Shown here piece by piece: positions 1 through 12,393 of a DNA stretch of 64,000 nucleotides. The stretch lies in contig JAJEKB010021488.1 of assembly GCA_022393335.1 (NCBI GenBank), positions 1,041,745-1,105,744 on the forward strand. The letters are read 5' to 3'. A program made the translations under genes and the position numbers. The notes beneath the pieces are model-generated. The model saw only the letters and a program-made list of their open reading frames with translations, did not search any database and was not told the DNA's origin. Origin of the DNA: Macrotrachela quadricornifera. Lineage: Eukaryota; Rotifera; Eurotatoria; Philodinida; Philodinidae. How positions within the stretch are numbered: position 1 is the stretch's first letter; each line of letters begins with the position of its first letter.

Positions 1-2
1 AT

Positions 3-626
3 GTCAGATTGAGTGCATGTCAAACTCTCGGTAGGATAGGTGAAAAGGTGGCAACAGATGAGGCAATCAGTCGACTAGTCATTGCACTTGGCGATAGTGA
101 TAAAAATATCAGATTGAGTGCATGTCAAACGCTCGGTAAGATAGGTGAAAAAGCAGCAACAGAGGAGGTGATCAGTCGACTTGCTATTGCACTTGGGGAT
201 AGTAGCGTGAGCGTCAGGAAGCATGCAAATGACGCTTTTGCGAGGCACCTCGACAAATTGTTGAGAATAAGAGATTTACATGGAAACAGAGTTTCGACGG
301 TCGATTGCTGCACAAGTATTGATAAATGTTTGAATGGAAACTACGGTCCGTGTCTGAAACTTCTTGGAGCTTTTTTAGTATCAAAAGATGTTGTTTGGCT
401 TCCTATATTTGTTACTAGTATGCTTGTGGAGGGAAATGCAGTAATCTTCATTGAGAATAGTATCGTTGTATATAGAGAAAAGGAATTAGTGAAGATAGAA
501 GTTCCTCATAACAAAATGTACGAGCAACTCGTGACAGCTTTTTCTCAATCAAATGAAACAGTCAATAATGATCGCTCGGACATGAGCGAGAAGATGAAGC
601 GAAAACGAAAGCGAAGCACTAGCTAA
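3..626 (+). CDS. HEAT-repeat protein, 3' end (5' part outside window)
   Basis: The frame is open from the left edge, so this is the C-terminal part of a longer protein. About 75 residues form near-identical helical repeats of about 31 residues, with the recurring core ACQTLGxIGEKxATxExISRL and then IALGDS, which is typical of HEAT/PBS-type repeats. A non-repeat tail of about 130 residues follows, ending in a very basic KRKRKRS stretch. HEAT arrays with almost identical units occur C-terminal to NACHT or other STAND NTPase domains in large rotifer gene families, but no NTPase part is visible, so that link is inference. The first two units are almost identical at DNA level as well, suggesting recent expansion or gene conversion. 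I see no intron. Molecular function is unknown; probably a protein-binding scaffold. Confidence 0.75.
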   Translation, partial: VRLSACQTLGRIGEKVATDEAISRLVIALGDSDKNIRLSACQTLGKIGEKAATEEVISRLAIALGDSSVSVRKHANDAFARHLDKLLRIRDLHGNRVSTVDCCTSIDKCLNGNYGPCLKLLGAFLVSKDVVWLPIFVTSMLVEGNAVIFIENSIVVYREKELVKIEVPHNKMYEQLVTAFSQSNETVNNDRSDMSEKMKRKRKRSTS

Positions 627-1284
627 TTTATCAATTGTTGAGTCATTTCGCCTAAATTCTCTCAAGATTTAACTGGCATTTTTTTCTCGGGCTCTGGTTT
701 ACGAATAGCGTGTGATGTAACTATGATCTTAGCGAATTAGGCATCTCTTTAGCTAGAGCTTCTTGAACATCTATGAGTAGTTTTTTTTATGCAGTTGATA
801 TGAACGTGCGCATGATATATCATACGTTTATGGAGCTTCACATAAGTGTAGAAATGTTGTTTTTACCAGTTTGTGGCAATGATATTTTTGATCAATAAAT
901 TGTATTTAATAAATTACACTGATAAGAAAAGGTTTGCACTGCTAGTTGATAAAATTGAACATACTGAGTCAAATGAATTCTGCCACTGTCGAACAAACTA
1001 ATAATGGAGGGTCTTGAACTAGTAATGAAAAGATTGAATGTATTTGGATCAAATGAAAACTCTCAGTACCAAAGCATCTTGAAGGTGAGTTTTAAATAAA
1101 ATAAGACCACGACGTGTTTCGACTGAATTTCACAGTCTCATTAAGTGGTTTAAAAAATCTGTATAATAGTAAATAAAATCTTTCGATATTAAAAGAATCT
1201 TATTTAAATATAGTATGAAAATGAAATTAGCAGAGTCTATATGATTGATTCTATTAATGACATTAAGTTTGAAGAATAGAAGCA
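627..1284. other. AT-rich intergenic stretch
   Basis: No gene seen. The segment around 1020-1085 (GTATTTGGATCAAATGAAA followed by CTCTCAGT) resembles the terminal part of the palindromic MITE at 34635-35243, so an old fragment of that family may lie here. Confidence 0.4.
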
Positions 1285-2846
1285 AGTACCGGGTGAGCCA
1301 AAAATAAGTAAACAACAAAATAATGATTGAATATCTCCATTATGGCTAGACCGAACGGGCTCATATTTTACCAAGAATAGAGGCATGTTCATATTCCAAA
1401 TCCATGCAGACAAAGTTAGTGAGAATGTTTGTTAAGTGTAACTATTAACCTCAACGAGAAAATTTTTCTTTTTCACAAGTAGGAGATAAAACAATATGCA
1501 GGATGGTGCAAAAGTCATATTATCAAAAAGAAAAATCGAATATCGGGTGGTCCAGAATAAATGGCGGTCTCAGTATCTTGCCAATATTTCACTTATTTCT
1601 CGTTGTTTATAAGGCAAACTTTTTTTTAAAAGATGCGTCTTTAAATTCTCTATAATCTGGCCTATTTCAAAAGTCTCGCTTAGGATTCGTTAAATTATTA
1701 CTTGTGATGAAACAGATTGTTTTGAAAACTACAACTTTCTAACAACAAGTTTTTAGCGAATAGTCTCATGAAAAGTCGACCAGAAGAACAAAAATTATTC
1801 AAAAAAAGTACTCTTTTATATGAGACATTTTTCGAGCTTTTTTAACTGGTTATTTTGGTTGAAAAATCTTTCGAACTTCATTGACAAATGATGATGTTAT
1901 AATCAATATACTCAATAAGTTTGAAATGCAGTTTTTTTTTATTGGGGACTATAAAAGTCGATTATCCTATCTGAAAATGGGTATATAATGGAGTAATGTG
2001 GCACAGTAGGTTTTGTAGAGAAAAGTTTACTCTAGAATATCGTATAGTTGGTTTATCAGAAATGTTCGGATCCTTTGGGCAAACGTTGATAGAACATTTT
2101 ATAATTGTATTCACAAAAAAAATTTAATATCTTCTATTCTGACGATGAATGTCGTATACAATGTTCTGTTGAAGTATATCCATAGTATTCGAGTGTATCT
2201 GATAAACCAACTATACCATTTTGTAGAGCAAAGTTTTCTCTACAATACCCACTGTGTCACATTACTGCATTGTATACCTACTTTGAGATGTGATAATATT
2301 ACTAAAAACTTGTTGTTAGAAAGTTGTAGTTTTCAAAACAATCTGTTTCATCACAAGTAATAATTTAACGAATCTTAAGCGAGACTTTTGAAATAGGCCA
2401 GATTATAGAGAATTTAAAGACGCATCTTATAAAAAAAAAGTTTGCCTTATAAACAACGAGAAATAAGTGAAATATTGGCAAGATACTGAGACCGCCATTT
2501 ATTCTGGACCACCCGATATTTTCATTATCGTCTCGACCAAATGAGCTCATTTTTCTTTTATCAAGAACAGAGGTATGTTCACACTTCAAATCCATACGGA
2601 TCAGATTAGCGAGAACTTTTGTCAAGTATATGTTTTTTTTTTCTTTTCCTATCTGTGAAAGCATCAAATTTTCTCGTTAAGGTTAATAGTTACACTTAAC
2701 AAACATTCTCACTAACTTTGTCTGTATGGATTTGGAATATGAACATGCCTCTATTCTTGGTAAAATATGAGCCCGTTCGGTCTAGCCATAATGGAGATAT
2801 TCAATCATTATTTTGTTGTTTACTTACTTTTGACCTACCCGGTACT
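1285..2846. mobile_element. Nested palindromic (foldback) DNA element, 1.56 kb
   Basis: The ends are AGTACCGGGT and ACCCGGTACT. The first 250 bp (from 1285) are repeated as the reverse complement at about 2690-2846, including the stretch around 1330-1400 (ATATCTCCATTATGGCTAGA). Inside sits a second, almost perfect palindrome (1544-2515). No transposase ORF is present, so this is a non-autonomous MITE-like element. GTAC at each outer border is palindromic, so target duplication and terminal repeat cannot be separated. A third, diverged copy of the outer arm (about 2527-2640) lies in the same orientation as the left arm. Confidence 0.8.
1544..2515. repeat. Inner palindromic MITE with CGGGTGGTCC termini
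   Basis: Arms beginning CGGGTGGTCCAGAATAAATG are inverted repeats that match with few differences to the centre near 2100. Short ORFs inside are shadows of the palindrome. The same terminal motif with divergence occurs at 23211 and near 32573, so it is a dispersed family. Confidence 0.8.
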
Positions 2847-3414
2847 AATATTTTAAAATGATGAAATTAGAATATATCTTTAATCAACTTCTTTGTTTTT
2901 CTGTAACCAATCGAGATCATTTCGAACATAAATAACAATCAAAGAATAGAAAAAGAAATTTTATTACAATTATTTGTTATTACCAGTAACTAACTAATCG
3001 AGAAGATATTGTCATATTTCTCTTAAATTTTCAAATAAATAACACGAAAGGCGTCGGCAAAATCAAAAACTCTGCATTTATTTTTATTTTCTCAAAGCAC
3101 TTTATTCAAAATTATCAATTGATATATGACATAAAATCGATTGCTGAAAAGCAAAACTTGAGACCTAATGGATTAGTTTGTCTTTTTTTCAAAAGAGATT
3201 TTGATCTGTTTTTCAATTGATTCATTCTCACCCTCAAAGATTGGGATAGCGAAGATATAATAATAAGCAGACATATTAGTGAAAAAAGAAATGTTTAGTA
3301 TTTTTTTTTAAATAATCAATATGCAGAATTATATAATAATAGAGGTAGTATAAATTTAAAAAGAAAAAGATAAATAGAGGAAATAATATTTTTGCACTAC
3401 TCTCTCTCTCAGAA
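2847..3414. other. AT-rich 3' flank of the Ca2+ pump gene
   Basis: Between the foldback element and the minus-strand stop codon of the pump gene. It presumably holds the pump's 3' UTR. No ORF or repeat recognised. Confidence 0.5.
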
Positions 3415-6400
3415 TTACGTTTCACTAACATCACTTTCACTATTTTCCCTCTGTTCATTAATTTCTGCTTGTCGTTTATCTTGAACTTCTTCAAGTCGTG
3501 TACGAAATTCTTGAATAGTACGTAACTAAAAAATAAATAACTGGATAAATCAATAAGTTTAAAAAAAAATATGTATTCAAACCTCGGTATCAAGTTGTAC
3601 AAAACTTCTTCGAAGCACAAGTGCAGCGAGAGTTGGTAATGGATTAGTTGTTACAGTTTTCGAATCATCAAATGTATCATCATCAATATATACATAACTA
3701 TCGAGTCTTGATACTCTTCGTCTTTGATCGATACTAAATGATCGTAGACGATTATCTTCTTCTTCAGCATGTTTTCTAGCTCGTCTTTTGTAACACCATG
3801 GACAACAAATACGATACATTGCTGAAAAACATTGACCAAATGGTTTAGTTGGTATACATAATATAACCTGTATGTAGAAAAAGAAAAATCTTCATAGATT
3901 TTTACAAAAAAAAAACAAACTTGTTGCCAAAAAAGTGATCCAACTCCAAAGAGTAAACACCATGCCCATTGTTTTATACTTAATGGTGTACAACCAAAAA
4001 CTCGACCACCAAATGTAACAATTAAAATCTAAAAATAAAAAAACAAAAAAATTTCAATTTTTGTTAGTTTATTTATTGTATTCTTCTCTTCATACTTGTG
4101 CACCAAAACAGAAGAGCCAGATGATATGAAAATATATATTACTAAAGAATCCTTTAAATATATTTCTTTCTCCATGTAATTTTCTTGCATTAATTTCATT
4201 AAATAATGTCATTAATACAAATGTATTAAATACAATCGTAAAATGCGCACTTGGTTCTTTCATAGCTTTTGGATCATGTTGAATTTTTTCAACAGCCGAT
4301 TCTACATCTAAAAAAAGCTGACCAACATACAATATAATAAGTGTAACAGCAAGTTGATAAATTGATTGTCCAATAATATAACGAAACATAATTGGTGATA
4401 TAATAAATTTCGTTCGACCATATGGTTTTCTATTTAATAATTCAACTGTCGGTGGTTCTGTAGCAAGTGCAAGTGAAGCTAATGTATCCATAACAAGATT
4501 AATCCAAAGCATTTGTATAGCTTTAAATGGAACACTCTAGAAAAAAAAAAATGTAAAAATATTTTTGTTTTTTTTTCGAAATTTAAATTTCAAATATTTC
4601 TCATACACTAATAGCAACTGCTGATACAACTGTAATGCTACCAGCTGCAAGATTAGCTGTTGTTTGAAATTGAAGAAATTTTGCTATACAATCATATACA
4701 TTTCTTCCCCATATAACAGCTGTTACAATTGATGAGAAATTATCATCAGTGACAATTATATCTGATGCTTGTTTAGCAACATCTGTTCCTTGAATACCCT
4801 TTTAACAAAAGAAAACAAATTCTCCTTTTTTTTTAAAGGAAAATAATTTACCATAGCAAAACCAACATCAGCACGTTTAAGTGCCGGTCCATCATTTGTA
4901 CCATCACCAGTAACAGCAACAACTTCTTGATGTTGTGTAGCACGACTTTGTACAATACCATTTACTAAATTATATTTATCTTGAGGTGATGAACGAGCTA
5001 AAACACGTAATTTTGGCCAAATTTCATCAAGTTTCTTTTGAGAAATCTGAATAAATAATATTTTAAAAAGAATTATTTTATTTTATTGTATATCCAAACC
5101 TTTCCGGATGTATCACGTATACGTCTATTAAATTCTTCTCCATCAAGTACAAGAAAATCATCATTAGGTTTTAATATTCCACATTTTAATGCAATTGAAC
5201 GTGCTGTCATTATATTATCACCTGTTACCATACGAACTACAACACCAGCTCGTTGACATTTTTCAATAGCTTCTGGTACCTAGAATTAACATATAATTTA
5301 CTTTTTTTGATATTAATTATCTTTATATCTAACTTCCATTCGTACAGGATCTTCAATACCAACAAGAGAAATACATATTAAATCATTAATTATTTCATTT
5401 TCATTATCCCAATTTTGTTCGTCTGTTCCAAGATCTTTATATGCAATACAAATTGTTCTTAAAGCATTATTTGCCATATTTTCAATAATATTATGTATTA
5501 TATGATTTTTTTCATGTTCATTTAATTCTTTTATTTGATTATCTTCATTAATTATTGATTTACATCTATTATTATAAAAAAAAACAAGAAGATAAAATTT
5601 TTCTAACTTTTTTAAAATTTTTATACTTAGCTAAAACTATTTCCGATGCACCTTTAATATAAAGTTGATAATTATTATCATCACATTTAATTATTGTACC
5701 CATCATTTTACGTTCGGAGTTAAATGTATATACTTTAACTAATTTTTCTTCGGGATTATTTTTACGAATTTGTTCATATGATCCACCCCATTTTTCTACT
5801 AAATCTAATAAAGCACATTCAGTTTTATTACCTATTTGTATCGATAAACCACCATCATTTTTCGGACCCTAAAAACAAAAAAGATATTTTTTGTTTGTTA
5901 AAATAAAAATTCTAACTTCAATTTTCGATGTATAATTTGTATTAACAGATATTGATTGAAAAAGTAATGGTAAAATTTCTTGATTTATTTCATATTTTTC
6001 TGGTAATTTTTCATTAAATTTTCCTAAAGATTAACAATAATAATACATATTCATTTAAATGTAATACAAAGAATACCATGTATAAAACATTGTACAACAG
6101 TCATTCGATTTGTTGTTAATGTTCCTGTTTTATCTGAACATATTGTTGTTGCATTTCCCATTGTTTCACAAGCATCAAGATGTCTAACAAGATTATTATC
6201 ACTCATCATTTTCTATTATTAAAACTAAATATAATTAAATCTTTTTTTTTTTGTTATATTCCTTACACGAACAGCATAAGTAAGAGCTAATGTAACAGCT
6301 AATGGAAGACCTATATTAATGAAAAAAAATGTCATTTTCTTTTTTAAATAAATACTAGATAATAAATCTAACCTTCTGGTACTAGTACAACAACAACAGT

Positions 6401-7939
6401 AACAGATTGAATAAGAAATGAAATAAAATATTGTACATCATCTGCTGTAGCTTTATGTTTTTTAATAACATAATTTGTTATAGAAAAACGAAGGATTAAA
6501 GATATTAATGTTAAAACAGCACCAGCCATACCTAGTGTGAAAAATAATTATCTCGTTTTTTTTTTATTTTTATTTTATGTTACCAGCATAACCAAGATAT
6601 AAAGCTAAGGTAGTTAATTTTGCTTGAAGAATAGCTAAATAAATAAATATAAAAAATAGTTTATTTTTATTTGATATTAATTTTTATACATTTTTGTTTT
6701 CCAGTGCTTTTTTCATCTTCTTTTTCAGTTATTTCTTCTAATTGAATTGCAGCTAATGTATTTTTTGAAAATCTTTCATTAATATTTTCATTTTCATTAT
6801 TATTACTAATTGATTGATTTCTTGTTGTTATTTGTGGTAAGGATTCTTCTTCAATATTCGTATTTTGTCTTGATAAATTTGATTTTTTTTTTTTAATTTT
6901 TTTCGATTTTTTCTTTGTTTTTGGTTCATTTTCATTATCTGTTACACCAAGTAAATTCATTATATTTCCAACTTGTGTATTAAGACCTACACCAGTTATT
7001 ATTATTCGACCACTACCTTCCATAACATGAGTACCAGATAATAATCTTATATCTTCATTCGGAAGTTTTTTTATTAAATTAGTTTCACCTAATAAATATC
7101 TAATTAAGATTAAAAAAATAGAAAATAGATTTTAACCTGTAAAAGTTGATTCATCAGTTTTAAGATCACTTGCTTGAATAATGATACCATCAGCTGGTAC
7201 AACATCACCTTTAGACGAAAGAAAAAAAGGAAAATATTGTTTTTTTTTTGTAAAATTTTACCATATTTTATAAAACATAAATCACCAACAACAAGTTCTG
7301 CAACGGGTATTTGTTGTATATGATTATCTCGTATAACAGATGCTTGTTGATCATTTTCAATTTTATTTTGTAAACCACGAAATTGTCTTTCTTTTCTCCA
7401 ATTATTAAATGATGTAGCAAGAACAACAACAACAACGGCAAATAGAATTGCAATACCTTCAATCCATTCAAGATTTGCTATTAAAGAAATAAATTTAATT
7501 AGTATAATTATAGATTAAATAGAAAAATAAACTTACGTTCATCATCCTCTGGGTTAGTTTTTGGTGGTTTATAAAATGAAAGACCAATTGAAATAATAGC
7601 ACATACTATTAAAATAATTAATATAACATCATGAAGTGATTCCCAACATAATCTCAAAAATGATTTTATTGGTTTAGGTGGTATCTCATTTTTTCCATAA
7701 ATTATACGACGTTGTTCAATATCTTGTTCATTAGTTGAATCAAGACCTTTATTACAATCAACTTTTAATTTTTCTAATAAACCTTCTAAACCATGAAATT
7801 CTTCAGAATTTAATCTATCAATTAAATCTTTTCTACTTAATTCCATTAAAGATTTTAATTGATCTCTAGTTACATCAAATATTGGTGAATCACCAATATC
7901 AATATCTGTGTTATCAGTGGATTTTTTCTTTTTAAACAT
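3415..7939 (-). CDS. Plasma-membrane Ca2+-transporting P-type ATPase (PMCA), 18 exons
   Basis: P2B-type ATPase that exports Ca2+ at the plasma membrane using ATP. Exons on the minus strand: 7939-7537, 7477-7262, 7208-7137, 7088-6690, 6634-6584, 6531-6373, 6310-6267, 6212-6077, 6023-5917, 5868-5627, 5565-5334, 5279-5100, 5046-4852, 4798-4607, 4536-4096, 4028-3921, 3867-3583, 3525-3415. All 17 introns are GT-AG and about 45-110 bp; the joined frame is exactly 1190 codons, the normal PMCA length. Seen motifs: [20 protein letters not shown] (M2), [16 protein letters not shown], phosphorylation site SDKTGT (Asp475, codon at 6134-6132), KGASE nucleotide-binding motif, [11 protein letters not shown] hinge, and [18 protein letters not shown] Lys-rich stretch in exon 4 matches the phospholipid-binding insert before M3. 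The C-tail [19 protein letters not shown] fits a calmodulin-binding helix. The tail is short and ends DVSET. An AG preceded by a long T-tract directly abuts the ATG. Confidence 0.96.
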
Positions 7940-8158
7940 CTAAAAAATAAGAAAAAAAAAAAATATCGTATGAAGGCAGATGATATATTGATAAAACATG
8001 TTTGTGTAGTTAGAAGATCAATTTATCGATGCTCATCGAATGCTTAAATCGAGTGTTTAGAGTGACATTTTCCGATGAATCGAGGGTACGGTAATGGGTT
8101 ATTCTATTTTGATAGAAGTCAATACAAGACAGTCATAACACTTCGTGCAATATTAGCA
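7940..8158. other. Upstream region of the pump gene
   Basis: On the minus strand a T-rich tract ending TTTTTTAG immediately precedes the pump ATG. It looks like a splice acceptor (5' UTR intron or spliced-leader addition site). Nothing else recognised. Confidence 0.5.
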
Positions 8159-8746
8159 TCACAACACAGGCATCCTCTGGTCAAAAATGAGAATTTCTCG
8201 AGTAATACGTATGTGTTTTTTATTTCGCCACTTTTTAACTATAAGGTTTAGACTCACGAAACTTTAGGAATGTATACTACCGTCAATGCCATCCATATTG
8301 ACATACTCAGAATTTTGTTATTGTATGATTGAACGTTCTAGTCCTTACGAATGAATTGAGAGCTCACGCTTCACGAGTATCTGGAAGATTTTAAACATAT
8401 GCAATATACATGTAGTTAACAATTTTAATTCCGTAGAAAGATATTTTGATATTTTTCGTGCACCTTGTGAAGCTCATACTTGAATACCTTATGCACAAGA
8501 AATATTAAAACTGTTAACTACGTGCATATTGCATATGTTTAGAATCTTCCAGATACTCCCGAAGTGTGAGCTTTCAATCACATAATAACAAAATTCTGAG
8601 TATGTCAATATAGATGGTATTGATGGTAGTATACATTCTCAAAGTTTCGTGACTCTAAACTTTGTAGTTAAAAAATGGCGAAATAAAAAACACATACGTA
8701 TTGCTTGAGAAATTTTCATTTTTGACCAGAGGTGCCACTGTTGTGA
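8159..8746. mobile_element. Palindromic MITE, about 590 bp
   Basis: Terminal inverted repeats begin TCACAAC on the left and end GTTGTGA on the right; CCTCTGGTCAAAAATGAGAA at the left is mirrored at about 8715-8735. The arms (around 8240-8420 and 8500-8680) remain clearly complementary to the centre near 8460. Complementarity extends weakly into flanking ATATTA. No coding capacity. Confidence 0.8.
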
Positions 8747-9940
8747 CGTTAATATCTCAAGAGGAAGAAGATTTTAAGAGGTGAAATTTTGGGTATTTTC
8801 GTCGGACACTTCTTTGGTCATACAAATTTATAAAAGTAACACGGTGTAAATCATTTAATATGGGCCAGCGCGAGGGTGATATCGTTCGTATTTATTTTAA
8901 CATCCTCTTATCTTACACTTCGGAGTATGAATGGTGATACGTCAGCAAAATGAAAGAAAGGGTGTAGTAGCACTCGTTATCTATTTTTTGTTGAATATAT
9001 TTTCGTTTCGCAACCATGTTTCGATTCACTCGTTAAATCTTATTTTTCTCTTCTATCTGTCGAAAGATAAAAATTTCACGTTCTTATATAATCGAGCAAA
9101 ATTCTGTTATAGTATATACGCAAGGTACATAACGACAATGGATGCTTTTGGCTGCTGCAATTAATTTAATTGAATGAGAATGGTTGATACTTACGATTCA
9201 GTATAGCAAAGATCGTAAACTCCTCCGCAAATATAAAAGACCTCGAGTCTTCTACTGCGTTCTCGTGTATTGGATTTCCGAAAGGGCCTTCTATTTGGGG
9301 GAGTCTTCTGAAGTGTCAATGGCTCGAAACTTATGTTGAATAAAAATAAAAGATTTAGTTCTCACTAATTAATTAATTCTCTGACATATCTTTCATGTTT
9401 CGATCGAAAGAGTCTGATGATGTAGGACGAGGGAGCCTTCTAATATGGGAGGGCTGATAGCGTGTGGGTGTGGGTGTGAGGGTGAGATGAGTTTCGACGA
9501 TTATTCCAAGCTACTTACGATGATCGTTTCGATTAGAGCTTACTCTGATCATCGTCAGGTAAGTATGGTATATGCTTAAAGTAACTGGTTGGTGTTGATT
9601 CTGTACAATGGATGTATGTTATTAGTGTTAAAATGAGATGTATAAAAACTTAGGTTTGGTTTCTTGGTTTATTTAACATTGCAATGTTGTGCTGCTGTTT
9701 ATCATAGTTCCATTTTGATTAATATTTCTTTTGGGGGCCTTTTATGTATGAAAAAACTTTCGAAAGTACGATTGATATTTGCTACTATTCGAACTTTAAC
9801 ATGTTCAACTGATGATCTTTAAACGAAAGAATCGATTGAATTGTGTAGAAATAAAATGAGATGGATAACGACTGAATAATAACGACATATCAATTTGTAT
9901 GCATTCGATATTAAAATCATCGACATGTGAAAAACATACA
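8747..9940. other. Intergenic stretch
   Basis: No gene supported. It contains a short telomere-like TGTGGG run near 9462 and a palindromic CGATGATCG/CGATCATCG-type stretch near 9515-9560. Confidence 0.4.
9462..9479 (+). repeat. Short interstitial TGTGGG-like repeat
   Basis: Two exact TGTGGG units followed by TGTGAG and then GGTGAG. TGTGGG is, to my knowledge, the telomeric hexamer described in bdelloid rotifers. With so few units chance cannot be excluded. Confidence 0.35.
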
Positions 9941-11860
9941 GTAGTGGACAAAATTTTTCGGACGATTTTATCTTACGTATAACCATCTTATAACGTTAGC
10001 TTTTGAAGTGCGCCTTGTACTACAATGGCAAGCGTCGAGCCGTAATGGAACTAGATCTATAACAATGAGTAGTAGTCGATTTTTTCAGACGATACTTTGA
10101 AATGAGTTATTTTTTTTCACAAACATTCAAAAAGGACTAAATATATATAGCAATAGAAAGAGGAGAAGACGAGCTACATTCTGGCTACTAATACGTTTTA
10201 TAATTAAATTTTGGATGAAATATCATTGGTCCCTTATGCAGATTTTCTGATACCCTTCATGTAAATTCTCATTTTTTTTTATGGAGACTAAGTTATTTTT
10301 TAAGTATGACATTCAAAAGAACATCAGATACTCTTTAATGCTAAAGACATTTGAGACTTGAAATAATTAACTTTAATAGAGTTTTAGATTCCTTTTTAAC
10401 AAGTAGTACCAAACACTGTCATATCGAGAGGTTTTGGCTTGTATCAAAAACACTGTAAGTTGATGAGAACTAAAAATCTAATTCAGAATTCAAAGCGAAA
10501 ATGAAATTCGTAAATGTACTAAAAGTGTTTATTGAAAATTTTGCTTCAAGCACATGATAGTTCTATTGAATAGTTGTATATCATTTGTTATGAACATCAT
10601 TTTATTCTACCTTTCATTTTCAAATAATCTAGTATTTTTTTTTCGTTCTGTCTTTGTGTATTGTGGTTCAGTATAGATAAATTCTATTTGTTGTTTACAT
10701 GTGTTCTCTTTCGTTTATTTTTGCACGTGATTTCTTCATCTTTCTTTTTCTGAACCATCGAATTTGATCATACCTTAGCTTCATTTCTCTTTTCGTCATA
10801 TCTAATGCTATTGGTAGTATTTCGCTCATCTGCTGGTTTGTCAGTGCTTTCAACTCTTATTGTTTTATTTGAATGCTAGTTTTAAGAAGTTCAATAACTC
10901 AATAATTATTTGGCTTTTACAGAATTTCTCCCATTGGATATATTGAATAATATCAAGATTATAGGACGTCACAAAGGAAAAATGAATTATTCTGGAGGTT
11001 TTAGAAATTTAATTATTAAACATTATCAAAATGGTAAATCATTGGGAGCAATTGATGAAGCACTTTTCATGCCTAAAATCATCGGTTTATTCCATTGTAC
11101 AAAAATTTAAAAATATGAAAATCATCAAAAATGTTGGCTTACCAATGAGACGAAAGTGCAAAACAACCAAAAAAAATTGATTATACAATTCTCAATAAAG
11201 TTCGTGCTGATAGGAAAAAATCATCGGAATCGATCAAAAAAGAAATCGAAGAAGAATTTTGCGTATCCTTGTCAAGTAGATTGGTACATCGCCGTCTCAA
11301 CTAATATGGTTACCATAATAGAGTTGCTAAAAAGAAGTTTATGTTGAAAAATGCTCATCGTTTTAAACGTCTTGGTTATTCTTATTCGTATTTAGCAAAA
11401 TCAATCAATTTTTCGGATTATGCACTGCGGTGCGACGAAGCAAAATTTGGTTTATTCGATTCTGGCAGACGAGAATTCGTTTGGACAAGAAAAGAAGGTA
11501 AAAACCTGGCAGATCAGCTAAAAAATTGGGTCTATCAAAAAGGTTTGTATTAATGCACGACAATGATCCTAAACATCATTGAAAAATTATTATTAATTGG
11601 CTCCATTCTATGAAAATTGAATAATTGCCATGGCTACCATGTAGTCTCGACCTCAACCCGTTGGAACATATTTGGGTCTTTATCAAACATGAATTAAAAA
11701 AACTCCAGCTAGAAATTTGAAAGAATTAAAGGATGAAATTATTGAGATATGGGACTCGATCGAAGAAAAAAACAACTGCATCTCTTGTCAATTCCGTACA
11801 AAATCGATTGAACCAATGTATTCAACAAAAAAAGGATATCCTACAAAATGTTGAACAACT
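9940..11860 (+). mobile_element. Degraded Tc1/mariner-type transposon
   Basis: The left end TACAGTAGTGGACAAAATTT resembles Tc1-type termini. The transposase relic starts about 1 kb further in. I did not find a matching right terminal repeat near 11860-12000, so the right boundary is approximate. Confidence 0.6.
10910..11860 (+). pseudogene. Tc1-family transposase pseudogene
   Basis: Fragments of a Tc1 transposase appear in order but in different frames. An N-terminal helix-turn-helix segment (GGFRNLIIKHYQNGKSLGAI) lies at about 10990-11060. A linker with SSRLVHRRLN and YGYHNRVAKKKFMLKNAHRF lies at about 11270-11360. A D-containing core (RCDEAKFGLFDSGRREFVW) lies at about 11430-11490. Then comes HDNDPKHH at 11554-11577, and finally LDLNPLEHIW with FIKHELKK at about 11650-11705. 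These match the order of a DD34E catalytic domain. Several stops and frameshifts separate the pieces, so no intact protein can be made. Confidence 0.8.
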
Positions 11861-12393
11861 GTTTTATTATTAGTATTTGTTGAAACTCTTGAAAAAAGCG
11901 AAAACGAACCGAATCGAACTCGAACCAGAAAAAGTCGGTTCGATTCACTCTCTGATCGAGACTGGTATAGTGATTAAGGAGAAAATATAAGTTTTAATGC
12001 GAAAGTAGTTTGCCGTGTGACTTCCATTTGGGGCCAATTTGTGGATCGGCTCACCCTCGTCCTTTACTTTTTCAACCATTACATGGTAGTCTATTTTTAT
12101 CAAAACCCATCACTAATGTAAAAGTTTGTCTAAAGCGAATTCTAGGCTGAGTTGGAGCTGTTCTTATCTGCTTTCTTACTATGCAAAATCTTTCACATTT
12201 TCGTAAGAGATTGTTATATACCATCTGACAAAGAGCATTGATAGTAGCAAAACACAAAAGAACACCATCATCGCGATGTATGTGAAGATAAAAACGTGAG
12301 AATAGAGAATTAAATAACAAGATACAATAAATGCATGTTCTTATCGTTTCTTTACTGTAATACACTTTGATCGTTTTGCATCTACCATCTAAA
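11861..12393. other. Intergenic, 5' flank of the dehydrogenase
   Basis: A short GAACCGAATCGAACTCGAACC-like repetitive stretch lies near 11906. A minus-strand ORF across 12072-12428 has no recognisable motif and overlaps the dehydrogenase start, so it is not called. Confidence 0.4.
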
